From Orlajensenia leifsoniae (GTDB lineage: Bacteria > Actinomycetota > Actinomycetes > Actinomycetales > Microbacteriaceae), in contig NZ_SPQZ01000003.1 in assembly GCF_004570845.1 (NCBI RefSeq), positions 1-64,000 of the forward strand: a stretch of DNA of 64,000 nt, in the 5' to 3' direction. The notes under the pieces are model-generated. The model made no database searches. It was not told the origin of the DNA and was given only the letters and a program-made list of their open reading frames with translations. Below are positions 1 to 7,095 of this stretch, in pieces (position 1 is the first letter of the stretch; each line of letters opens with the position of its first letter). Both the position numbers and the translations under genes were made by a program.

Positions 1-279
1 CGCGACGGCGGCTGCGCCTTCTGCGGCACGACCGGCAGCTACGCCGAAGCCCACCACCTCGCCTGGTGGGACCGCGACACCGGCCCCACCAACCTGAACA
101 ACGGGGTCCTGCTCTGCCGCACCGACCACCAACGCGTCCACCACGACGGCTGGACCATCACCACCCACGCCGGACAAGTGTGGTTCACCCCACCACCCCA
201 CATCGACCCCACGCGCACACCCCGCCTCGGCGGACGCGCCCGCTTCGACTACACGCCGGAACACGACAACGACCCGTAG
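1..279 (+). CDS. HNH endonuclease domain protein, C-terminal fragment
   Basis: The window opens inside this gene, so only the last 92 codons are seen and the start is missing. The fragment is a treble-clef HNH core: a CAFC zinc knuckle (fragment residues 5-8), EAHH with the catalytic His pair (16-19), the central Asn cluster NLNN (31-34), then a CRTDHQRVHH segment (39-48) completing the metal and zinc sites. The tail after about residue 60 is polar and Pro-rich. This arrangement is usual for actinobacterial DUF222/13E12-type HNH proteins, which are often multi-copy and whose role is not established. The fold is clear; the family assignment is inferred because the N-terminal part is outside the window. 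Confidence 0.8.
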   Translation, partial: RDGGCAFCGTTGSYAEAHHLAWWDRDTGPTNLNNGVLLCRTDHQRVHHDGWTITTHAGQVWFTPPPHIDPTRTPRLGGRARFDYTPEHDNDP

Positions 280-338
280 CTCGGGTAGCGCCTGACCCTC
301 GGCACTCAGCTGCGGGGGCGGAGACGCTGGACGAGCAG

Positions 339-830
339 CTACCCCAGCACCCGCCCGATGAACCCGTTCGTGCGCTCCACCAGCCCCGAGATGCGCGCCT
401 CCGGGTGCCCGGCCGGCACGACCTCGTGCGGCGTCAGCGGCGCCCCGAGCCGCACGTTCTCGGTGCACGACAGGTCGGCGCAGATGTACGTGCCCACGGA
501 GTCGCCACGCTCCCCCGCCTCTCCCGACCGCCGTGCCGTGAACATCGACACCTGGTCGGCGGGCTGCAGCGTGTGGCAGAGGTTGCAGTACGCGGGACGC
601 TGATGCGACATCGTCGACTCCGACGCACGCAGCACCACGCCGACGGGCTCGCCGTCCTGCTCCACCACGATGTAGCCGCGGCGCGGCGCCTTCGGATCAC
701 GCCAGCCCAGGAAGTCGATGTGATCCCACTCGATCAGCAGGTAGTCGATGGGGAGACTCAACGTCTCGACCTCATCGACCGATCCGTTCACCAGTGAAGC
801 GCGGATCTCGTCGTCCGTCAGCGGGCGCAT
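339..830 (-). CDS. FBP-type treble-clef zinc-finger protein (FusB/FusC-like fold)
   Basis: 163 residues from the chosen start. The C-terminal half carries a four-cysteine zinc site, CNLC at residues 82-85 and C117/C122, inside a region resembling the FBP domain named after elongation-factor-G-binding (fusidic acid resistance type) proteins. The N-terminal half is a short helical lead. I chose the ATG at 830 because GGGGGAGG stands just upstream of it; a GTG/ATG further upstream (up to 905) would add an unconserved-looking 25-residue tail. In actinobacteria these proteins are chromosomal housekeeping-like genes, so a drug resistance role should not be assumed. It is transcribed alone, divergent from the cupin gene at 940. 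Confidence 0.7.
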   Translation of the reverse strand: MRPLTDDEIRASLVNGSVDEVETLSLPIDYLLIEWDHIDFLGWRDPKAPRRGYIVVEQDGEPVGVVLRASESTMSHQRPAYCNLCHTLQPADQVSMFTARRSGEAGERGDSVGTYICADLSCTENVRLGAPLTPHEVVPAGHPEARISGLVERTNGFIGRVLG

Positions 831-939
831 GGGCCTCCCCCGGGAGTGTTCGTTCGTTCCCATCCAGTCTAGGCAGAGCCTCGCGTGCGATCTCGGGCCG
901 GACATGGTGCGAACGGTGCCGCCGGCGTAGGCTCACCGC

Positions 940-1281
940 ATGGTCGCCGATGACCCGGTCGTGACGAATCCCGATCACTACAGCATCCTGTTCGAGAACG
1001 AGTTCGTGCGCGTGCTCGAGTACCTCGACGCCCCGGGTGATGCCTCGAGGCCACACGAGCATCCGAACAGCGTCATGATCACGCTCACAGCCTTCCACCG
1101 CCTCCTGCAGTCCGGAGATGCCGAGCGGGAGGTGGCTCTGCCCGCCGGCGTCGCGACCTGGCTCCCGGCCCAACGGCACTCGGGCACGAACACCGGCGAG
1201 ACCCCGACGCACACCATCTTCGTCGAGCTCAAGGGCGCGTCAGCCGGGACCCCCGGGGTGTCGGTGCTCGGCCCGAACTGA
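940..1281 (+). CDS. small cupin-fold protein
   Basis: 113 residues forming a single cupin barrel. HEHPNS near residues 40-45 gives the first metal-binding motif (two His and a nearby polar residue), and LPAQRHSGTNTGETPTHTIFV (about 74-94) fits the second motif with a His. There is no signal peptide or membrane segment, so the product is cytosolic. A TAGGCT hexamer ends 6 bases before the ATG and no Shine-Dalgarno is present, which suggests a leaderless mRNA. Its substrate cannot be told; small cupins of this sort include isomerases, dioxygenases and sugar-binding proteins. Confidence 0.65.
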   Translation: MVADDPVVTNPDHYSILFENEFVRVLEYLDAPGDASRPHEHPNSVMITLTAFHRLLQSGDAEREVALPAGVATWLPAQRHSGTNTGETPTHTIFVELKGASAGTPGVSVLGPN

Positions 1282-1356
1282 ACCCGCACCTGACGTTTCG
1301 CTGCTCATCCTCCCCGAAACCTCGTCGCGCTCGAGCGGCGGACTTACGCTTGAGGC

Positions 1357-2991
1357 GTGTCGACAGCCGCTGATCCCGTGACGGATGCCCGCGCGCCCGG
1401 CTCCGGCGACCGCGCGGCGGGGGCGACGTCGTCGGGTCCATCAGCCCGCGGCACCTTCTGGCTCTCGGCCCTCGTCGGCGTGATCGCGGCCGGCGTGACG
1501 CTCGGCGTCGCCGAACTGGTCGCCGTCTTCGTCGGAGCGGCGAGCAGCCCCATCTTCGCCGTGGGTGCCTGGGTCATCGACCTGGTGCCCGGCTGGTTCA
1601 AGACGGTGGTCATCGACCTCTTCGGCACCGCCGACAAGGCCGTGCTCCTCCTCAGCCTCGCCCTGCTCATCCTCGTGCTCGCCGGCGTCGCCGGGGTGCT
1701 CGAGTACCGCCGACCTCCGTGGGGCATGGTCGTGCTCATCGTCGTCGCCGGCGTCGCCGCCCTCGCCGTCGTGACGCGCCCCGAGGCCAGCGGCATCCTG
1801 GCCCTCTCGACAGTGATCGGCATGGTCGCCGGCGTCGTCGTGCTGCGCGCGCTCACCGCCCGCCTGCACCGCTGGCGCGATCGCACCCGCCCGATCTCGG
1901 CGGCAGTCTCGGGCACGGCAGCCCTCGACCGGCGATCCTTCGTCGTCTACGGCTCGATCGCGGCCGTCGGTGCTGCCGTCGTGGGCTTCGGCGCCCGGAT
2001 GGCGAACGCCGGATCGACTGCCGTCTCCACAGTGCGCACGGCCCTGAAGCTCCCGGCCCCGGCGACCCCGGCCGAAGCCATCCCGTCCGGCGCCGAGCTC
2101 GACATCCCCGACCTCAGCAGCTACGTCACTCCGAATACCGAGTTCTATCGCATCGACACGGCGCTGCAGGTTCCCTCGGTCGACCCGTCGTCGTGGCGGC
2201 TGCGCATCGTCGGAATGGTCGAGAACGAGACCGAGATCACCTGGGACCAGCTGCTGGCGCTCCCGCTCACCGAGCATCTCGCCACCCTCAGTTGCGTCTC
2301 GAACGAGGTCGGAGGCGGCCTCATCGGCAACGCCCTCTGGCTGGGCTACCCCATCCGCGAGCTCCTCGCCCTGGCCAAGCCGAAGGCCCGTGCCGACATG
2401 GTGCTCTCGCGCAGTGCCGACGGCTGGACCGCAGGCACCCCGCTCGACGTGCTGCAGGATGCCGGCACCGAGGCCCTGCTCGCCGTCGGCATGAACGGCG
2501 AACCGCTGCCGATCGAGCACGGATTCCCCGTGCGCATGGTCGTGCCCGGGCTCTACGGCTACGTCTCCGCCACCAAGTGGGTCACCGAGCTCAAGGTCAC
2601 CACCTTCGCCGACGACTTCGGCTACTGGAGCGACAAGGGCTGGTCGGAGAAGGGCCCGATCAAGACGGAGTCGCGCATCGACACCCCGCGCGGCGGCACT
2701 GTGAAGGCCGGAACCGTCGCCGTCGCGGGCGTCGCGTGGTCGCCGCACACGGGTATCGACGCCGTCGAGGTGCGCATCGACGACGGCGCGTGGCAGAAGG
2801 CGCGGCTGGCCGACACCGCCTCAGCCGACACCTGGCGCCAGTGGGTCTACGAGTGGGAGGCGTCCGCCGGCTCCCACACCATCGAGGTGCGGGCAACGGA
2901 TGCCACGGGCTACACGCAGACGTCGAAGCAGGCGCCGCCAGCACCCGACGGGGCGACCGGCTGGCACCGGGTGAGCGTCAGCGTCTCCTAG
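1357..2991 (+). CDS. membrane-anchored molybdopterin-dependent oxidoreductase (sulfite oxidase fold)
   Basis: 544 residues. The first about 185 residues hold four hydrophobic segments (roughly 33-60, 70-115, 121-140, 147-167). A twin-arginine-like RRSFVVYGS followed by a fifth hydrophobic stretch (193-215) then places the catalytic part outside the membrane. The rest is an oxidoreductase molybdopterin-binding domain (about 250-420) with the molybdenum-ligand cysteine in TLSCVSNEVGG (Cys313), and a C-terminal Ig-like Mo-co dimerisation domain (about 430-540). It belongs to the sulfite oxidase/YedY superfamily; the electron acceptor and substrate are unknown. GTG start: TACGCT ends 6 bases before it, so it is probably leaderless. 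Monocistronic. Confidence 0.85.
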   Translation: MSTAADPVTDARAPGSGDRAAGATSSGPSARGTFWLSALVGVIAAGVTLGVAELVAVFVGAASSPIFAVGAWVIDLVPGWFKTVVIDLFGTADKAVLLLSLALLILVLAGVAGVLEYRRPPWGMVVLIVVAGVAALAVVTRPEASGILALSTVIGMVAGVVVLRALTARLHRWRDRTRPISAAVSGTAALDRRSFVVYGSIAAVGAAVVGFGARMANAGSTAVSTVRTALKLPAPATPAEAIPSGAELDIPDLSSYVTPNTEFYRIDTALQVPSVDPSSWRLRIVGMVENETEITWDQLLALPLTEHLATLSCVSNEVGGGLIGNALWLGYPIRELLALAKPKARADMVLSRSADGWTAGTPLDVLQDAGTEALLAVGMNGEPLPIEHGFPVRMVVPGLYGYVSATKWVTELKVTTFADDFGYWSDKGWSEKGPIKTESRIDTPRGGTVKAGTVAVAGVAWSPHTGIDAVEVRIDDGAWQKARLADTASADTWRQWVYEWEASAGSHTIEVRATDATGYTQTSKQAPPAPDGATGWHRVSVSVS

Positions 2992-3000
2992 CGGTGACAG

Positions 3001-3040
3001 CGCGCTGAGGCCCGACGAAGGCCACAGCCGAAGCGCTGCT
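3001..3040. repeat. intergenic palindromic repeat, family B, copy 1
   Basis: Runs from GCGCTGAGGCCC to GCCGAAGCGC just after the oxidoreductase stop codon. It matches, with substitutions, the other family B copies at 11560, 20672, 37185, 38447, 61134, 61182, 62510 and 63466. The ends are complementary (GCGCT and AGCGC), so the transcript can fold. Confidence 0.6.
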
Positions 3041-3144
3041 CGAGCGTTACAGCATCCGTTCACCCCTGTCCATCGGTGGGCAGGAACCCGCGACGGGCGT
3101 AGCGTGGCCGACGACCGAACCATCCGCGAGCAGCAGGAGGAACG

Positions 3145-3462
3145 ATGTCGACCGATCAGTACCACGAGCCGCCCGGCGAGCTCTCCCAGCCCACCAGAAC
3201 CTTCGCCCGCATGTGCGCGAGCCTGTCGGAGGAGGCTGAGGCGATCGGCTGGTACGAGCAGCGCATCGCCGTCGAACAGGACGACGTCGCTCGGGCCATC
3301 ATGCTCGACTCCCTCGGCGAGGAGTACAAGCACTTCTGCATGGAGCTCGAGTTCCTGATGCGCCAGAAGCCGCTCTGGCGGGAGACGGCACGGGGCATCC
3401 TGTTCCAGGAAGGCGACATCGTGGAGAACGGCGAGGCGGCCGAAGCCGCAGCCGGCGACTAG
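3145..3462 (+). CDS. orphan encapsulated-ferritin-like (EncFtn-type) protein
   Basis: 105 residues, all helical in character. The pattern EAEAIGWYEQRI (residues 30-41) followed by EEYKH (59-63) and a LFQEGDI segment (87-92) matches the EncFtn family, whose ferroxidase ligands in the Rhodospirillum rubrum protein are E32, E62 and H65. Here the equivalent residues are E32, E60 and H63, so iron oxidation looks possible. EncFtn is normally loaded into an encapsulin nanocompartment through a C-terminal peptide. This protein ends in an acidic Ala-rich tail without an obvious targeting motif, and no encapsulin gene is near. Good ribosome site AGGAGG 6 bases before the ATG. Its TAG stop overlaps the TAG of the convergent gene within a shared CTAG. 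Confidence 0.7.
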   Translation: MSTDQYHEPPGELSQPTRTFARMCASLSEEAEAIGWYEQRIAVEQDDVARAIMLDSLGEEYKHFCMELEFLMRQKPLWRETARGILFQEGDIVENGEAAEAAAGD

Positions 3463-3860
3463 GGCGCTGGATCTCTGCGGTCTCGGTCTCCGACACGCGC
3501 GAGCGGGGACAGGAACTCGAGCTGCGAGCCGTCCTCGACGATGAGCGGCGCCAGCGCCGTGTTGAACGTCGCGCCGTAATCCGCCGCGATGTGGGCCTCG
3601 AAAGCCGCCCGATCGCTGTAGACCTCGTAGACGGTGAAGCGGTCGTGATCGTCGACCCCCCGTGCCGGATCGAATGCCAGGTTGCCCGGTTCCTCACGGA
3701 CACGGGCCGTGAGCGACAGGAGCAGTTCCTCGACGGATGCCGCCTGCCCCGGCCGTGCGGTGAAGGTGGCGATGAGCGCCACCCTCACCGCCGCCGAGGC
3801 GGAGGCCGCTGCCGCATTCAGGCCCGCCACGGCAGGACCGCCCGCATCGAGGACGCTCAC
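3459..3860 (-). CDS. antibiotic biosynthesis monooxygenase (ABM) fold protein
   Basis: About 133 residues; the recognisable ABM dimeric alpha-beta barrel domain covers about residues 27-120 (VALIATFTARPGQ onward, with FTVYEVYSDRAAFEAH typical of the family). Such proteins act as small monooxygenases or, in sugar operons, as rhamnose-mutarotase-like partners. The GTG at 3860 overlaps the TGA of the upstream ABC ATPase gene as GTGA, suggesting translational coupling and making this the last gene of the sugar transporter operon. The first 25 residues look unconserved, so an internal GTG about 75 bases downstream is a possible alternative start. The function in sugar use is inferred only from position. 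Confidence 0.65.
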   Translation of the reverse strand: MSVLDAGGPAVAGLNAAAASASAAVRVALIATFTARPGQAASVEELLLSLTARVREEPGNLAFDPARGVDDHDRFTVYEVYSDRAAFEAHIAADYGATFNTALAPLIVEDGSQLEFLSPLARVGDRDRRDPAP

Positions 3861-4660
3861 GCCGTTCGTGCGCCGGTCATGATGGCGACGGCATCCGTCA
3901 TCGAGTGCGACTGCGGGGTGATGGTCGCCGCACGCTTGCCCAGGCGCTGGATGTGGATGCGGTCGGCCACCTCGAAGACCTGCGGCATGTTGTGGCTGAT
4001 GAGGATGACCGGGATGCCCTTGTCGCGGAGGTTCTTCACGAGCTGGAGCACCTGGCCCGACTCGCGCACGCCGAGGGCCGCGGTCGGTTCGTCGAGCACG
4101 ACCACCTTCGATCCGAACGCGGCGGCCCGCGCCACGGCGACAGCCTGGCGCTGCCCGCCCGAGAGGTTCTCGACCGGCACCGTCACGTCCTGCAGGGTGC
4201 TGATGCCGAGCTCGGTGAGTTCGTCGCGGGCCATCTTGCGCATGCCCTTCGAATCGACCACCCGGAACAGCGACCCGAGGATGCCCTTCTTGCGCACCTC
4301 GCGCCCGAGGAACAGGTTGGAGGCCACGTCGAGGGCGGGCGAGACGGCGAGGTTCTGGTACACGGTCTCGATGCCTGCCGCTCTGGCGTCCTGCGGTCGC
4401 TTGAACGAGATCGGTTCTCCATCGAGGAACAGCTGGCCCTCGTCGGGGATCTCGGCGCCCGTCAGGCACTTGACCAGGGTCGACTTTCCGGCGCCGTTGT
4501 CGCCGATGATGGCGAGCACCTCTCCCGGGTAGAGCTGCAGGCTCACGCCGTCGAGGCCGACGACCCGACCGAAGGTCTTCACGAGGCGCTTGGCCTCGAG
4601 GATGGGCTTGCGCGTCTCCGCCGGCGTCGGAGCTGCCGCGGTGTCTTCTGCGATGGTCAT
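3857..4660 (-). CDS. frcA: sugar ABC transporter ATPase, FrcA-like
   Basis: 267 residues with a single ATPase domain, not the tandem duplicated RbsA type, so it belongs with FrcA. Walker A GDNGAGKST (about residue 47), Q-loop region YQNLAVSP, signature LSGGQRQ, Walker B VVVLDEPTAAL and the H-loop ISHN are all intact. It powers import through the permease encoded just upstream; two copies would be needed per transporter. The start ATG overlaps the permease stop as ATGA, with AAAGG ahead of it. The sugar is probably fructose or a similar monosaccharide, judging from the binding protein and the kinase encoded across the divergent promoter. Confidence 0.88.
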   Translation of the reverse strand: MTIAEDTAAAPTPAETRKPILEAKRLVKTFGRVVGLDGVSLQLYPGEVLAIIGDNGAGKSTLVKCLTGAEIPDEGQLFLDGEPISFKRPQDARAAGIETVYQNLAVSPALDVASNLFLGREVRKKGILGSLFRVVDSKGMRKMARDELTELGISTLQDVTVPVENLSGGQRQAVAVARAAAFGSKVVVLDEPTAALGVRESGQVLQLVKNLRDKGIPVILISHNMPQVFEVADRIHIQRLGKRAATITPQSHSMTDAVAIMTGARTA

Positions 4661-5715
4661 TTGCGTACCTTTCGGATCCACTGGTCGACGGCGACGGCCA
4701 CGATGATGAGCACGCCCACGGCGAAGGTCTGCCAGAGCACGTCGAGTCCGGCGAGCGAGAGCCCGTTGCGGAAGACGCCGACGATGAGGGCACCGAGGAG
4801 CGTTCCCCACACCGTGCCGCGGCCACCGAAGAGGCTGGTACCGCCGATCACGACGGCGGTGATGGAGTCGAGGTTGAGGTCGACGCCGGCGTTCGGCGAC
4901 GCGGCGTTGGTGCGTCCGATCTGGATCCACGCGCCGACCGCCAGGATGGCGCCGGCGGCGAGGTACACGCTCATGAGCACTCGGTTGACCCGGATGCCGG
5001 CGAGTCGGGCCGACTCCTTGTCGTCACCGACCGCGTACACATGCCGACCCCACGCCGTTTTGCTCAGGATGAACGAGATGGCGACGTAGAGCACCAGCAT
5101 CATGACGACGCCCACCGTGAAGTTGACGCCGCCGATGTTGAACGTCTCGCCGGTCCAGGTGAGCAGGGCAGGCATGTCGTTGCCTCGCACCGTCGCACCG
5201 CTCGAGTAGAGCAGGGTGAGGGCGACGAACACGTTGAGCGTTCCCAACGTGACGATGAACGGGGGCAGCTTGAACCTGGTGACGAGCCAGCCGTTGAAGG
5301 CACCGGCCGCGAGACCCACGATGAGGCCGAGCAGGAGCCCGATGACGGCCGGGACGCCGGCCTGCACGGTGGACTGCGCGATCACCATCGACGACAGCAC
5401 CATGACGGCACCGATCGAGAGGTCGATGCCCGCGGTCAGGATGATGAGGGTCTGCGCGATGGCGAGGGTTCCGACCACGGCCACCTGCTGGGTGATGAGC
5501 GACAGGTTCGCCGGGTTGAGGAAGCGGTCGTTGAGGAAGCCGAACACGATCACGGAGAGCACCAGCACGATCGCCGGGCTCAGGGCCGGATAGCGGTGCA
5601 GGGCCCCGCGGATGCGGGTGAGCGGCGTCGTCCTGTCGAGGAACTCCTCGGCCAGGTCGAGGGCGCCCGTCGCGGGTGCCGGCTCGGTCTTGGGGTGACT
5701 CACGGTGAACTCCAT
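4657..5715 (-). CDS. frcC: sugar ABC transporter permease, FrcC/RbsC family
   Basis: 352 residues with about nine to ten hydrophobic segments after a 50-residue cytoplasmic N-terminus. LTAGIDLSIGAVM and the ARLAGIRVNRV cytoplasmic loop followed by GGTSLFGGRGT are hallmarks of the BPD_transp_2 family that includes RbsC, XylH and FrcC. It forms the membrane channel, probably as a homodimer. No clear Shine-Dalgarno precedes the ATG; the gene follows the binding-protein gene after a 175-base gap containing two stem-loops. It is coupled to the ATPase gene by a 4-base overlap. Confidence 0.88.
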   Translation of the reverse strand: MEFTVSHPKTEPAPATGALDLAEEFLDRTTPLTRIRGALHRYPALSPAIVLVLSVIVFGFLNDRFLNPANLSLITQQVAVVGTLAIAQTLIILTAGIDLSIGAVMVLSSMVIAQSTVQAGVPAVIGLLLGLIVGLAAGAFNGWLVTRFKLPPFIVTLGTLNVFVALTLLYSSGATVRGNDMPALLTWTGETFNIGGVNFTVGVVMMLVLYVAISFILSKTAWGRHVYAVGDDKESARLAGIRVNRVLMSVYLAAGAILAVGAWIQIGRTNAASPNAGVDLNLDSITAVVIGGTSLFGGRGTVWGTLLGALIVGVFRNGLSLAGLDVLWQTFAVGVLIIVAVAVDQWIRKVRK

Positions 5716-5816
5716 TGATCGGTGGTGCGGAAGTGCTGGGTGGTGCTGTCGCGCTCAGTGCTCGGTGCGTTGTCGGCGGCGGCGACCTGCGTGGCCGCAA
5801 CTACCTGGCCGGTAGC

Positions 5817-5879
5817 CCGGACGGCCGCCAGGGTTACTGCCCAGCGGCCGTCCGGCAGCGGTCTCGAGGGACGAGACCG
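5817..5879 (-). promoter_or_regulatory. paired stem-loops between binding-protein and permease genes
   Basis: Two inverted repeats lie side by side in the frcB-frcC gap: a 12-bp perfect stem (5817-5828 with 5844-5855) and an 8-bp stem (5859-5866 with 5872-5879, CGGTCTCG/CGAGACCG). No T-run follows either on the minus strand, so they look like stabilisers or attenuators rather than full terminators. Confidence 0.55.
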
Positions 5880-5890
5880 TCGTCAGGAGA

Positions 5891-6985
5891 TCAGCCCCAG
5901 CAGATGTCTGCGGCTGCGGCGGTGTCGATCGACTCGACGCCGTCCTGGGGGTCGTCCGTCACGAGGGCGACGCCGGTGTTGTAGAAGTCGAGGCCCTCGG
6001 TGACCTCGGGCTTCTTGTCCGTCTTCACGAGGTCGTAGATGGCCTGCACACCGAGGTCGGCCATCTTCACGGGGTACTGCTGGCTGGTGGCGCCCAGGGT
6101 GCCGTCGACGATCTGCTGCACTCCGGCGCATCCGCCGTCGACCGAGACCATGATGAGTCCCTTCTCGGTGCCCGCGGCCTTGAAGGCCTCGTAGGCGCCG
6201 GAAGCGGCGGGCTCGTTGATCGTGTACACGACGTTGATGTCGGGGTTCTTGCTCAGCAGCGTCTCGGCCGCGGTGCGCCCGCCGTCCTCGGCGCCCTGCG
6301 AGGCCTCGTTGCCGACGATCTCGTAGTCGCCACCGCTGTACGTGCCGGTCTTGGCCTCGTCGCCGTTCTTCTCCTTGTCGGCGGTGTCGATGCCCATGCC
6401 GTCGAGGAAGCCCTGGTCGCGGTTGTAGTCGACGGAGACGACCTTGTCGTCGAACAGGTCGATGAGGGCGATGGTGGCCTTCTCGCCACCCAGTTTGGCC
6501 GCGGTCCACTTGCCGATGTCCTGGCCCGCGAGGTAGTTGTCCGTGGCGAAGGTGATGTCGACGGAGTCGGGATCCGACGGCGGGGTGTCGAGCGCGATGA
6601 CGTACAGGCCGGCGTCGCGCGCCTTGACTAGGGCGTCCTCGACGCCCGGGCCGTTCGGGGTGATGAGGATTCCGGCATCGCCCTTGGAGATGGCGTTCTC
6701 GATGGCCTGGATCTGGGTGTCCTCGTCGCCGTCCTCCTTGCCCGCAGCGAGGGTGAGCTTCACCCCGAGCTTGTCGGCCGCGGCTTTGGCGCCGTCCTCC
6801 ATGGCGACGAAGAAGGGGTTGGTGGTCGTCTTCACGATGAGCGAGACGCCGATCTCATCGCCGGAGGCCGATGAGCCTCCCCCGGATCCGGAGGAGCATG
6901 CGGTGAAAGAGAGGGCAGCGAGAGCTGCGATCGAGCCCGCTGCGACGAGGCGCCGAGCGAGCGGACGGGGAGCTGTGCGATTCAT
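5891..6985 (-). CDS. frcB: sugar ABC transporter substrate-binding lipoprotein, FrcB-like
   Basis: 364 residues. A lipoprotein signal with arginines (residues 6-11), a hydrophobic core and the lipobox LSFTAC (Cys30) is followed by a Ser/Gly linker. The mature part is a periplasmic-binding-protein type 1 fold: SLIVKTTTNPFFVAM, GILITPNGPG, VIALDTPPSDP and FATDNYLAGQ match the ribose/fructose-binding group and are close in wording to FrcB. It sits on the outer face of the membrane and captures sugar for FrcC/FrcA. A strong AAGGAG lies 8 bases before the ATG. It is first in the operon and transcribed from the LacI-controlled divergent region. Confidence 0.88.
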   Translation of the reverse strand: MNRTAPRPLARRLVAAGSIAALAALSFTACSSGSGGGSSASGDEIGVSLIVKTTTNPFFVAMEDGAKAAADKLGVKLTLAAGKEDGDEDTQIQAIENAISKGDAGILITPNGPGVEDALVKARDAGLYVIALDTPPSDPDSVDITFATDNYLAGQDIGKWTAAKLGGEKATIALIDLFDDKVVSVDYNRDQGFLDGMGIDTADKEKNGDEAKTGTYSGGDYEIVGNEASQGAEDGGRTAAETLLSKNPDINVVYTINEPAASGAYEAFKAAGTEKGLIMVSVDGGCAGVQQIVDGTLGATSQQYPVKMADLGVQAIYDLVKTDKKPEVTEGLDFYNTGVALVTDDPQDGVESIDTAAAADICWG

Positions 6986-7018
6986 CGGTGAATCTCCTTG
7001 AGTGGGGAACGCTGTCCG

Positions 7019-7034
7019 TTGACAACGATGTCAA
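7019..7034. promoter_or_regulatory. LacI-family operator O1 of the frc operon
   Basis: TTGACAACGATGTCAA is a near-perfect palindrome centred on CG, the usual form for LacI-family operators. It falls just downstream of the minus-strand -10, covering the expected transcription start of frcB. The same sequence recurs in inverse orientation at 7097-7111. Confidence 0.7.
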
Positions 7035-7039
7035 TGACT

Positions 7040-7068
7040 GTTGTAGCCGGGATTTGGGTTATAGTCAA
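7040..7068 (-). promoter_or_regulatory. predicted frcB promoter
   Basis: On the minus strand TTGACT (7063-7068) and TACAAC (7040-7045) are separated by exactly 17 bases. Transcription would begin near 7033, inside operator O1. A plus-strand TATAGT at 7060-7065, a possible -10 for the LacI gene, overlaps the same stretch. Confidence 0.55.
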
Positions 7069-7095
7069 CTCAATCCACACATTGGAGCGAGAATC

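Noticed and set aside
66-797. Long plus-strand open frames over the HNH and FBP genes, and similar long antisense frames throughout.
   Set aside because: High GC makes stop codons rare in all frames. These translations are Arg/Pro/Ala-rich, lack any family motif and lie opposite or across well-supported genes.
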